Of a stretch of DNA of 22,123 nt, positions 1 through 7,936 are shown piece by piece; the stretch's first letter is position 1, and each line of letters starts with the position of its first letter. Under the pieces are notes generated by a model. The model made no database searches, was not told where the DNA came from, and worked only from the letters and a program-made list of their open reading frames with translations. Made by a program: the position numbers and the translations under genes. Source of the stretch: Deltaproteobacteria bacterium (GTDB lineage Bacteria; Myxococcota; Polyangia; Haliangiales; Haliangiaceae); assembly GCA_018262455.1 (NCBI GenBank), contig JAGSPR010000062.1:1-22123 (forward strand), given 5' to 3'.

Positions 1-1
1 G

Positions 2-193
2 ATCGACGCCCCGCGCCCCGATGGCCCCCCGCCCGATGCGCAGGGGTGCTCGACGGGGCTAGACTGCCCCCCGGGCTTCGCGTGCTTGCTCGATCTCCAC
101 GTGTGCGTGCCGATCCCGCCCGACGGCGGGATGCGGCCGCCCGACGGCGGGATGATGCCGCCCGATGACGGCGCGATGCCAGGCGGCGGCTGA
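2..193 (+). CDS. C-terminal fragment of a secreted Cys-rich, Pro/Gly-tailed protein (5' end outside window)
   Basis: An open frame enters from the left edge and stops with TGA at 191-193. It reads through a small Cys cluster (GCSTGLDC, then PPGFAC and a last Cys six residues later in LDLHVCVP) and then a tail made of three PPDGGM-like heptads. The Cys spacing CSxGxxCPxGxxC is common in exported proteins and lipoproteins of myxobacteria, where it probably forms disulfides outside the cytoplasm. No function can be assigned from 63 residues. The gene ends 41 bp before addB and probably belongs to a different transcription unit. The frame is supported by the ordered Cys pattern and by the tandem repeat keeping phase. 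Confidence 0.6.
   Translation: MDAPRPDGPPPDAQGCSTGLDCPPGFACLLDLHVCVPIPPDGGMRPPDGGMMPPDDGAMPGGG
116..178 (+). repeat. Three 21-bp tandem repeats coding PPDGGM-like heptads
   Basis: Units at 116-136, 137-157 and 158-178 encode PPDGGMR, PPDGGMM and PPDDGAM. The first two are nearly identical in DNA; the third has diverged. They form the C-terminal tail of the partial secreted protein. Confidence 0.75.
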
Positions 194-234
194 CGGTCGC
201 CACGTAGCGACGTTACGCGCTACACCGCCTGGGG

Positions 235-3200
235 ATGGGTCGCGTTGTCTGCAGCGCACGTGCGGCACTCCGCTTGCGGGAAGCAGCGGCGTGGCTGGGT
301 CGGCATGGCGCGAGCGAGGAGGTGCTGGTCGTCGGCGCCTCGTACGAGGCGGCGTCGCAGCTCGTCCGCACGGTCGCGGCGAAGACCGGGACCGGCTTCG
401 GGTGGCACCGGCTGACGCTGGGTCGGCTGGCCGCCGAGCTGGCCAAGCTCGAGCTCGCGTCCCGTGAGCTCGCGCCCGTCGGGGCGTTGCCGATCGAGGC
501 CCTGTGCGCGCGGGTCCTCCACCGGCTCGGCGTCGAGGGCCGGCTCGGCCGGCTCGCGGCCGTGGTCGATCAGCCGGGCCTGCCGCGCGCCCTCGCGCGC
601 ACCCTGACCGAGCTCCGCCTGGCGGGTGCGATCGGGGTCGACGGCGACCCGCTGCTCGCCGCCGCACTGGCGGCACTCGACGACGAGCTCGCCCGCGCCA
701 GGCTCGCCGATCGCGCTCAGGTCTTCCGGATCGCGACCGCGGTGGCCGGCGATCCGGCGCGTCACTTGCTGCTCGGGCTGCCGATCGTGTGGCTCGACGT
801 CCCGCTGCGTTCGCGCGCGGAGCAGCAGCTGGTGCGCGCGATGACCGCTCGCTCACCCGATGTGCTCGCGACGCTGGCTGGTGGCGACGACCGCACGGCA
901 GAGCTGATGGTCGACGCGGTCGGCGACGTGCAGCGGATCGACGATGGTTCACCAGCCCGGTCCCTCGGGCGCGTCCAGGCGCTGCTGTTCAAGCCCGAGC
1001 CGACCCTCGCCGAGCTCGATGACAGCGTCGCCATCTTCTCCGCGCCGGGCGAGAGCCGCGAGTGCGTCGAGCTCGCGCGGCGCGTGCTGCGCGAGGCGGA
1101 GCGCGGGGTGCGCTTCGATCAGATGGCGGTGCTGCTCCGCTCACCGGCGCAATACCGCGTCCACCTCGAGGAGGCGCTCGGCCGCGCGGGCGTTCCGGTT
1201 CACTTCGATCAGGGCACCGTGCTGCCGGATCCTTCGGGGCGAGCGTTCCTCGCGCTGCTTGGCTGCGCGGCCGAGGGGCTGTCGGCACGTCGGTTCGCCG
1301 AGTACGTCTCGCTCGGCGAGGTCCCCGATGCGGGTGGGGAGGGCGTGCCCCCGGCGGCCGCCGCGACGGGCGAACGCTGGGTGCCACCCGACGAGGAGCT
1401 GCTGCCGGCCGGGCTCGCGGCGCGCGCCGAGGAGCCCGGCACCCCGAGCGACCTCGGTCGCTTCACGGTCGATGCCCTGGCGGCGGTGGCGGCCGGGACG
1501 CTGCGTGCGCCGTGGCGGTGGGAGCGGCTGCTCGTCGATGCGGCCGTGATCGGAGGACGCGCGCGCTGGGCACGTCGGCTCGACGGGCTCGAGGCGAAGC
1601 TGCGGCTCGCCGAGCGCGATGACGGCGGCCAGGAAGCCACCGCGGCCAGCCGCGAAGGCCGGGCGCGCGCGCTGCGCGATCTCGATCACCTGCGGCGCTT
1701 CGCGTTGCCGCTGCTCGACGATCTCGAGCGCCTCCCGGCCTCCGCCACGTGGGGCGAGTGGCTCGATCGGCTGGCGGCGCTCGCCTCGCGGGCTCTCCGT
1801 GATGCCGAGCGCGTGCTCGGGGTGCTGGCGGCGCTCGCGCCCATGTCCGAGGTCGGCCCGGTCACGTTGCGCGAGGTCCAGCTGGTGCTGGCACCGCGGC
1901 TCACCGACCTCGTGGTCATGCCCGCCACGCGCCGCCACGGCCGGCTGCTGGTCGCGCCGATCGACGCCGCTCGCGGGCTTGCGTTCGAGGTCGTGTTCGT
2001 TCCCGGGCTCGCGGAGCGGATGTTTCCGCAGAAGCTCGCCGAGGATCCGTTGCTGCTGGACTCGGCGCGCGCGGGGCTCGCGCTCGGGCTCGCCACCCGT
2101 ACCCAGCGCCTTGCCGACGAGCGCCTCGCGCTCCATCTCGCGATCGGCGCCGCGTCGGACCGCGTGGTGCTGTCGTATCCGCGCATCGATCTCGATCAGG
2201 GACGGCCGCGCGTCCCCTCGTTCTACGGGCTCGAAGTGCTCGAAGCGGCGGAAGGCTCGCTGCCCGGCTTCGACGAGCTCGGCCGGCGCGCGGACGTCAC
2301 CGGCGCGGCACGGATCGGCTGGCCGGCGCCGGCGGATCCGGTCGACGCGATCGACGAGGCCGAGTGCGACCTCGCCCTGCTCGATCCGCTGCTGCGACCG
2401 ACCCAGCACGCGCCCGCGGGTGCGGCGGCGTACCTGCTGGGCGCCAATCCTCACCTCGCCCGGTCCCTGCGGTTCCGGGCCCGGCGGTGGACGGTCAAGG
2501 CGTGGAAGGAAGCGGACGGCCTGATCGCGCGGAGCGACGAGGGACGTGCGGCGCTCGCCGCGCACGCGCCGAGCCTGCGCTCGTTCTCGCCGACCGCGCT
2601 CGAACAGCTCGCCGCGTGTCCGTACCGGTTCGCGCTGCGCACGATCGTGCGGCTCGAGACGCGCGACGATCCGGAGGCGATCGAGTCGCTCGGTCCGCTC
2701 GAGCGGGGCTCGCTCGTCCACGAGGTCCAGTTCGAGCTGCTCGGCGAGCTTCGCGAGGCGGGCCTGCTGCCCGTCCGCGAGCTCGCGGCGGTGCGCGACC
2801 GGCTCGACGCGGTCCTCGATCGGGTCGCCGCGCGCTATCACGACGAGCTGTGCCCCGCGATCGATCGCGTGTGGGACGACGGCATCGCCTCGATCCGCGC
2901 TGACCTGCGCGAGATGTGGCGGCAGATGACCGAGGATCCCGAGTGGACGCCGCGCCGGTTCGAGCTCGCGTTCGGACCGGTCGCGCGCGGCGAGGGCCGC
3001 GATCCAGCGAGCGTCGACACGCCGGTCGAGGTGGGCATGGGGCTGTCGCTCCGGGGCTCGATCGATCTCGTCGAGCAGAGCGCGGCCGGGGCGTACCGCG
3101 CGACCGACTACAAGACCGGCACGGCGCGGGTGCCGCCGCTCGCCGTGATCGCCGGCGGCACCAGCCTGCAGCCCGTGCTGTATGCCCTCGTGCTCGAGCA

Positions 3201-3492
3201 GCTGTTCCCGGGCGCCTCGGTGTCGGGCGGCCGGCTCTACTACTGCACCACCCGAGGCGGGTTCAAGACCGTCGACGTGCCGCTCGACGATGAGGCACGG
3301 CAGGCCGCGCGCGTGCTCGGCGAGACGCTCGCGCACCACTTCGAGCGCGGGTTCTTTCCGGCGGCGCCCGAGAAGGACGCGTGCAAGTTCTGCGATTTCC
3401 GCGCGGTCTGCGGTCCCTACGAGGAGTTGCGAACGCGCGACAAGCAGCGCGAGCCGCTCGCCCAGCTGACGCGCCTGAGGACGACGCGATGA
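235..3492 (+). CDS. addB: AddB/RexB-type subunit of an AddAB helicase-nuclease
   Basis: This 1085-residue protein looks like the AddB subunit of the AddAB complex, which resects double-strand breaks for recombination. The C-terminal nuclease shows the RecB-family signature: GSIDLV, then ATDYKTG with the motif Asp at about residue 958, then a QPVLYAL segment. Four cysteines fit the AddB iron-sulfur cluster: C795 in AACPYRF and C1050, C1053 and C1059 in CKFCDFRAVC. The N-terminal half is helicase-like, but where a Walker A motif would sit (VLVVGASYEAAS, about residues 31-42) there is no GKT, so ATP hydrolysis by this subunit is doubtful; such loss is known in some AddB groups. ATG 235 is the first usable start after an in-frame TAG at 205, with no clear Shine-Dalgarno. 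Its stop overlaps the addA start as ATGA. The symbol rests on domain pattern and gene order. Confidence 0.87.
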   Translation: MGRVVCSARAALRLREAAAWLGRHGASEEVLVVGASYEAASQLVRTVAAKTGTGFGWHRLTLGRLAAELAKLELASRELAPVGALPIEALCARVLHRLGVEGRLGRLAAVVDQPGLPRALARTLTELRLAGAIGVDGDPLLAAALAALDDELARARLADRAQVFRIATAVAGDPARHLLLGLPIVWLDVPLRSRAEQQLVRAMTARSPDVLATLAGGDDRTAELMVDAVGDVQRIDDGSPARSLGRVQALLFKPEPTLAELDDSVAIFSAPGESRECVELARRVLREAERGVRFDQMAVLLRSPAQYRVHLEEALGRAGVPVHFDQGTVLPDPSGRAFLALLGCAAEGLSARRFAEYVSLGEVPDAGGEGVPPAAAATGERWVPPDEELLPAGLAARAEEPGTPSDLGRFTVDALAAVAAGTLRAPWRWERLLVDAAVIGGRARWARRLDGLEAKLRLAERDDGGQEATAASREGRARALRDLDHLRRFALPLLDDLERLPASATWGEWLDRLAALASRALRDAERVLGVLAALAPMSEVGPVTLREVQLVLAPRLTDLVVMPATRRHGRLLVAPIDAARGLAFEVVFVPGLAERMFPQKLAEDPLLLDSARAGLALGLATRTQRLADERLALHLAIGAASDRVVLSYPRIDLDQGRPRVPSFYGLEVLEAAEGSLPGFDELGRRADVTGAARIGWPAPADPVDAIDEAECDLALLDPLLRPTQHAPAGAAAYLLGANPHLARSLRFRARRWTVKAWKEADGLIARSDEGRAALAAHAPSLRSFSPTALEQLAACPYRFALRTIVRLETRDDPEAIESLGPLERGSLVHEVQFELLGELREAGLLPVRELAAVRDRLDAVLDRVAARYHDELCPAIDRVWDDGIASIRADLREMWRQMTEDPEWTPRRFELAFGPVARGEGRDPASVDTPVEVGMGLSLRGSIDLVEQSAAGAYRATDYKTGTARVPPLAVIAGGTSLQPVLYALVLEQLFPGASVSGGRLYYCTTRGGFKTVDVPLDDEARQAARVLGETLAHHFERGFFPAAPEKDACKFCDFRAVCGPYEELRTRDKQREPLAQLTRLRTTR

Positions 3493-6400
3493 CCGATGCG
3501 CTGACCGACGCGATGCCGTTCGTCGATGCCGAGGCGCGTCGCGCGATCCGCGAGGAGCTCGCCTCGACCCTCGTGGTCGAAGCCGCCGCTGGCACCGGCA
3601 AGACCACCGAGATGATCGCCAGGATCGTCGAGCTGATCCGGACCGGCACCGCTGGGCTCGAGCAGATCGTGGCCGTGACGTTCACCGAGAAGGCCGCCGG
3701 GGAGATGAAGCTGCGGCTGCGCACCGAGCTCGAGCGCGCCCGGGCCAAGCGCGTGGCGACCCCGGCCCCTGGTTCGACGAGCCAGCCGAGCGCCGAGCGC
3801 GCGGTCGAGCGCCTGCGGTTCGAGCACGCCCTCGCCGAGCTCGAGGTCGCGTCCATCGGGACGATCCACGGGTTCTGCGCCGACCTGCTGCGCGAGCGGC
3901 CGATCGAGGCGCGCGTTGACCCGCTGTTCGAGGTTGCCGGCGAGGACGAAGCCGATCGGATGTTCCAGCAGGCGTTCGACACCTGGTTCCAGGCGACGCT
4001 CGCCGCGCCGGGCGAGGGAGCTCGGCGCATCCTGCGTCGTTCCGATCCCACCGAGCAGCTCCGGGCGGCGGGCAAGAGCCTCGTCGGTCGCCGCGACTTC
4101 GACGGCGCGTGGAGGCGTGATCCGTTCGACCGCGACGCCGCGATCGACCACGTCGTCGGCGAGCTCGCCGCGCTCGGAGCGCTGGCCGGGCGCGCCTCGC
4201 GATCCGAGGATCCGCTCGCGAAGCTGCTGTCGAAGATCGAGCGCTGGATCGCCGAGCTCGGGCGTCGCGAGGCGATCACGCGCCCCGAGGGTCCGCGCGA
4301 TCACGACGGCCTCGAGGCCGAGCTCGCGAGCCTCGCGCGGTGGTGGGAGTGGCGATACAGCGGGCGCGCGAAGCTGTACGGCGAGGGCTTGCCCCGCGCC
4401 GAGGTGGTCGCTCGCCGCGACGCGGTGATGGCCGAGCTCGTGGCGTTTCGCGACGCCGCCGAGGCCGATCTCGCCGCGTGCCTGCACGCCGAGCTGCGCC
4501 CGCTGATCACCGAGTATCTGCGGCTCGGGACGCGCGCCGGCCGGCTCGACTTCTTCGATCTACTCGAGCGCGCGCGCGATCTGCTGCGCGACGATCGCCG
4601 CGTTCGAGAGGAGTACCAGCAGCGGTTCACCCACTTCTACGTCGACGAATTCCAGGACACCGATCCGTTGCAGGTCGAGATCCTGATGCTGCTCGGCGCC
4701 GATGATCCCGCGGCGATCGATCCGGCGACCATCCGGATCCGGCCCGGCAAGCTGTTCGTCGTCGGCGATCCGAAGCAGGCGATCTATCGATTCCGCCGCG
4801 CGGACGTCGCGCTCTACGAGGCGGTGAAGCAGCGCCTGATCGACGACGGCGCGCGGCTCGTGCAGCTCACGACGAGCTTCCGCAGCGTCCCGTCGATCCA
4901 GTCCGCGGTGAATGCCGCGTTCGAGCCCTTGATGCAGGGCGACGGCCAGGCCCACTACGTGCCGCTCGCGAATTGCCGCGTCGAGCTCGCCGACCAGCCC
5001 ACGATCATCGCGTTGCCGGTGCCCCGGCCGTACGCCAAGCGCGACGTCGCGAACTGGAAGATCGAGGAGTCCTATCCCGAGGCCGTCGCCGCGTTCCTCG
5101 ACCAGGCGATCTCGGAGCGAGGCTGGACCGTCGCCCTGCGCGATGGCACGCGGGTGCCGCTCGCCGCGCGCCACGTCTGCCTGATGTTCCGCCGGTTCCA
5201 GGCGTACAAGACCGACCTGACGCGCGCGTACGTCCGCGCGCTCGAGGCGCGTCAGATTCCACACGTGCTCGTCGGCGGCCGCTCGTTCCACGATCGCGAA
5301 GAGATCGGCGCCGTCCGCAGCGCGCTCGCCGCGATCGAGTGGCCCGATGACGAGCTGGCGGTCTACGCGACGCTGCGCGGGCCGTTGTTCGCGTTCCACG
5401 ACGAGGATCTCGTCGCGTTCAAGCACATCGTCGGCCGGCTCCATCCCCTGCAATGGATCGATCCAGATCGTCCCGATCGCGCGCCGCACGCGAGCCCGGC
5501 CTTGCGGGAAGTCGCCGTCGCGATGTCGATCCTCGCGGAGCTCCACCTGCGGCGCAACCGCAGGCCGATCGCCGACACGCTCGCGCGCCTGCTCGCGACC
5601 ACGCGCGCCCACGCGGGGTTCGCGATGTGGCCCGCGGGAGAGCAGGCGCTCGCGAACGTGCTGCGCGTGCTCGATCTCGCGCGCCGGTTCGAGGCGCGCG
5701 GCGCGACCTCGTTCCGAGCGTTCGTCGACAAGCTCGAGGCCGACGTCGATCGCGGCAAACAGCCCGATGCGATGGTCGTCGAGGAGGGCACCGATGGCGT
5801 GCGCATCATGACGGTGCACGCTGCGAAGGGCCTCGAGTTCCCGGTCGTCATCCTGTGTGATCCGACCGCGCCGCTCGCGCAGGAGCGTCCGTCGCGCTAC
5901 GTCGACACCGCACGCCGCGTCTGGCTCGAGCCGCTCGCCGGGTGCGTACCGAGCGAGCTCCGCGAGCATGCCGAGGAGGTCGCGCGCCGCGATCGTGAGG
6001 AGGGCATCCGGCTCGCCTACGTGGCCGCCACCCGCGCGCGAGACCTGCTCGTCGTCCCGGTCGTCGGTGACGAGGAGCGCGCCAGCTGGCTCGACGCGCT
6101 CACGCCGGCTGTCCATCCGCACCCGGCGCGCAAGCGCGAGCCCGGTCCGGCGATCGGCTGCCCTCGGTTCGGCGACGACAGCGTGCTGTCGCGCGGTCCA
6201 GACACCCAGCAGACCGCCAGCGACTCGGTCGCGCCGGGCTCGCATGCACCGCGCGCCGGCTCGCACCGCGTGGTGTGGTGGGACCCACGCGTCCTCGAGC
6301 TCGAGCCCGCGCTCGGCGGCGGCATGCGCCAGCGTCAGATCCTGCAGGCCGACGAGTCAGGCGAGGTCGCGACCGCGAGCGAGCGCACGCACACCCGGTG

Positions 6401-6992
6401 GCAGGAGCGGCGCGCGGCTGCCCTCGTCGCCGGGGCTCGGCCGAGCTTCGAGGTGCAGTCGATCACCGCCGCGGCGCGCACGGTCAACGCCGGCGATGAC
6501 GTCGTCGCGCTCGAGGATACGGGCATCGATCGCAGCGCCCGCCCGCGGGGCAAGCGGTTCGGCATCCTCGTCCACGCCATGATGGCCTCGGTCGACCTCC
6601 ATGCCGAGGCCGTGGCGATTCGCGCGCTCGCCACCAACCACGGCCGGCTCGTCGGCGCGCCGCCAGGTGAGGTCGAGGCCGCGATCCTCGCCGTGCGCGC
6701 CGCCCTCGGTCATCCCTTGATGGTGCGCGCCGCCGCGGCCGAACGGCTCGGCAAGCTCCGCCGCGAGGTCCCGGTGATCCTCAACACCAGCGAAGGCGTG
6801 CTCGAGGGCATCATCGATCTCGCGTTCGCCGAGTCCGCCGGCGACGGCGACCGCTGGACCGTGGTCGACTTCAAGACCGACGCCGCCCTCGACGGTCTCC
6901 GCGCGATCTACGAGACCCAGGTCAGACTCTACGCGACCGCGATCACCACGGCCACGGGCCGCCCGGCGTCCGCCGCCCTCCTGATCGTGTGA
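3489..6992 (+). CDS. addA: AddA/RexA-type UvrD-family helicase with RecB-like nuclease
   Basis: The product (1167 residues) is the ATP-driven 3'-5' helicase and second nuclease subunit of AddAB. Superfamily 1 motifs appear in order: Walker A GTGKT at 35-39, motif Ia VTFTEKAAGEMKLR, an IGTIHGFC segment, Walker B DEFQDTD at 386-392, VGDPKQAIYRFR (motif III), TTSFRS (motif IV), MTVHAAKGLEFPVV (motif V, about 773-786) and YVAATRARDLL (motif VI, about 843-853). The C-terminus carries the nuclease signature: GIIDLAF, then VVDFKTD with Asp at residue 1127, then ETQVRLYA. The frame is open upstream to 3381, but ATG 3489 is chosen because it overlaps the addB stop as ATGA, implying translational coupling. 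Together the pair gives both DNA-strand nucleases and at least one active motor. Confidence 0.93.
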   Translation: MTDALTDAMPFVDAEARRAIREELASTLVVEAAAGTGKTTEMIARIVELIRTGTAGLEQIVAVTFTEKAAGEMKLRLRTELERARAKRVATPAPGSTSQPSAERAVERLRFEHALAELEVASIGTIHGFCADLLRERPIEARVDPLFEVAGEDEADRMFQQAFDTWFQATLAAPGEGARRILRRSDPTEQLRAAGKSLVGRRDFDGAWRRDPFDRDAAIDHVVGELAALGALAGRASRSEDPLAKLLSKIERWIAELGRREAITRPEGPRDHDGLEAELASLARWWEWRYSGRAKLYGEGLPRAEVVARRDAVMAELVAFRDAAEADLAACLHAELRPLITEYLRLGTRAGRLDFFDLLERARDLLRDDRRVREEYQQRFTHFYVDEFQDTDPLQVEILMLLGADDPAAIDPATIRIRPGKLFVVGDPKQAIYRFRRADVALYEAVKQRLIDDGARLVQLTTSFRSVPSIQSAVNAAFEPLMQGDGQAHYVPLANCRVELADQPTIIALPVPRPYAKRDVANWKIEESYPEAVAAFLDQAISERGWTVALRDGTRVPLAARHVCLMFRRFQAYKTDLTRAYVRALEARQIPHVLVGGRSFHDREEIGAVRSALAAIEWPDDELAVYATLRGPLFAFHDEDLVAFKHIVGRLHPLQWIDPDRPDRAPHASPALREVAVAMSILAELHLRRNRRPIADTLARLLATTRAHAGFAMWPAGEQALANVLRVLDLARRFEARGATSFRAFVDKLEADVDRGKQPDAMVVEEGTDGVRIMTVHAAKGLEFPVVILCDPTAPLAQERPSRYVDTARRVWLEPLAGCVPSELREHAEEVARRDREEGIRLAYVAATRARDLLVVPVVGDEERASWLDALTPAVHPHPARKREPGPAIGCPRFGDDSVLSRGPDTQQTASDSVAPGSHAPRAGSHRVVWWDPRVLELEPALGGGMRQRQILQADESGEVATASERTHTRWQERRAAALVAGARPSFEVQSITAAARTVNAGDDVVALEDTGIDRSARPRGKRFGILVHAMMASVDLHAEAVAIRALATNHGRLVGAPPGEVEAAILAVRAALGHPLMVRAAAAERLGKLRREVPVILNTSEGVLEGIIDLAFAESAGDGDRWTVVDFKTDAALDGLRAIYETQVRLYATAITTATGRPASAALLIV

Positions 6993-7073
6993 TAGGGCCT
7001 CCGCGGGCAGCGCGTCCTGGGCCCAACGCCGATCACAGGAGCGCAACTGATCGGAGTCGATCGCGTGTCTTGT

Positions 7074-7098
7074 CGAGCCCGAGCCCGAGCCCGAGCCC
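7074..7098 (+). repeat. Hexanucleotide microsatellite (GAGCCC)4
   Basis: Four perfect GAGCCC units lie at 7075-7080, 7081-7086, 7087-7092 and 7093-7098, followed by a decayed unit (GATTCC). It is noncoding, in the gap between convergent addA and the stress protein gene. Slippage could change its length between strains. Confidence 0.8.
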
Positions 7099-7155
7099 GA
7101 TTCCGACGAGCATGCACCGTTCGCGCAGCGACCTGCACTGCAGTTGCACCAGCGG

Positions 7156-7277
7156 CCTCCACTTGCACTTGCGAGTTAAGACCTGCACTTGCACCTGAGC
7201 CTCGTGCGCAAGTGCGTGGTGCAGGTCTTAACGACAAGTGCAGGTGCATGTCATCAGTGAAAAGTGCAAGTGGAGGT
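7156..7277. repeat. Nested inverted repeats built on TGCACTTGCAC units, between convergent genes
   Basis: The 346-bp gap between addA (ends 6992) and the convergent stress protein gene (ends 7339) holds no convincing gene. It contains an outer perfect 15-bp inverted repeat (CCTCCACTTGCACTT at 7156-7170, complement at 7263-7277). Inside it is a perfect 14-bp inverted repeat (GTTAAGACCTGCAC at 7175-7188, complement at 7219-7232). Further copies of the core appear at 7131-7150 and 7233-7249; ACCTGCACTT at 7181-7190 can also pair with AAGTGCAGGT at 7236-7245. Either strand would fold into a long branched hairpin. Possible roles are a bidirectional terminator, a REP/MITE-like element or a structured RNA. 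There is no T-tract. Confidence 0.7.
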
Positions 7278-7338
7278 CGGCACAGGTTCAACCGATCAAG
7301 ACCTCGGTGGCGAGGTACCAGGTGAGCGGCTCGGGCCC

Positions 7339-7806
7339 CTACGCGGCGTGCCTCCCCGAACGCTCGCGGGTAGGGGCGCGAACGGTGAGCACGGCGCAGG
7401 GTGCCGAGCGGACCACGGTCTCCGCGACACTGCCGAGCAGGGCCCGCGAGATGCCCCGCCGCCCGTGGGTGCCCATGACGATCAGGTCGGCGCCGAGCTC
7501 CTTGGCCGTCTGGTTGATGAGGTCCCGTGCGTCGCCGGTCTTGAGCAAGACCTGGCCGATCGGTGCGATGGAGCGCCTGGAGGCCGCGAGCGCGTCGAGC
7601 GCCTTCTGATTCTCGAACAGGATCTCATCGATGACGGTGGTCGTGAGCGCGACGCCAAGCTCGGGCACACCCAGCCCGGGCACGCCGATCACGTTGAGCA
7701 GGTGGATCGTTGCGCCGAGCTTGGCCGCGAGCTCGCAGGCATAGTCGAGCGCGTACTCGCCTCCCTCGCTGAGATCGGTCGGCACCAGGATCGTCTTGGG
7801 CAACAT
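7339..7806 (-). CDS. Universal stress protein (UspA family)
   Basis: A 155-residue single-domain Usp. It opens with the family's typical first strand (KTILVPTDLSEGGEYAL) and ends with the nucleotide-binding signature G-2x-G-9x-G(S/T), seen as GTHG, nine residues, GS, followed by VAETVVRSAPCAVLTV. These proteins are cytoplasmic and bind ATP or AMP; their stress roles vary. The frame is open further upstream, but ATG at 7806 is preferred because GGAGG lies about 8 bases before it and the Usp fold starts exactly there. It is divergent from the histidine kinase gene (130 bp between starts) and convergent with addA. The downstream nested inverted repeat may end its transcript. Confidence 0.93.
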   Translation of the reverse strand: MLPKTILVPTDLSEGGEYALDYACELAAKLGATIHLLNVIGVPGLGVPELGVALTTTVIDEILFENQKALDALAASRRSIAPIGQVLLKTGDARDLINQTAKELGADLIVMGTHGRRGISRALLGSVAETVVRSAPCAVLTVRAPTRERSGRHAA

Positions 7807-7936
7807 CGGAGGCCTCCAGCTGAGGCTGGTTTCACGAACCGGGCCAGTGGAAGCGCGCGCACCCACACGCCCGCGGCGCGACGGCCGCGCACGGCGTGCG
7901 CCCGTGCCACGAGATCGGGGTATAGCTGCGTCGAGG

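Noticed and set aside
1141..3339. 732-codon open frame on the minus strand inside addB
   Set aside because: It is an antisense shadow of a very GC-rich gene. The plus-strand frame has ordered nuclease and Fe-S motifs, while this one has only Arg/Gln/His/Glu-rich content and no recognisable domain.
4560..6266. 568-codon minus-strand frame inside addA
   Set aside because: It lies opposite the helicase motifs of addA and shows no domain of its own; long antisense frames are expected at this GC content.
7131..7279. CRISPR array suggested by recurring TGCACTTGCAC words
   Set aside because: The copies are in both orientations, unequally spaced, and lack equal-length repeats or spacers; they form nested inverted repeats instead. 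No cas genes are present.
6989..7325. Small plus-strand frames in the addA-usp gap (69 and 86 codons)
   Set aside because: They are made of the microsatellite and the inverted repeats (Cys/Thr and Arg-rich strings), with no ribosome site or domain.
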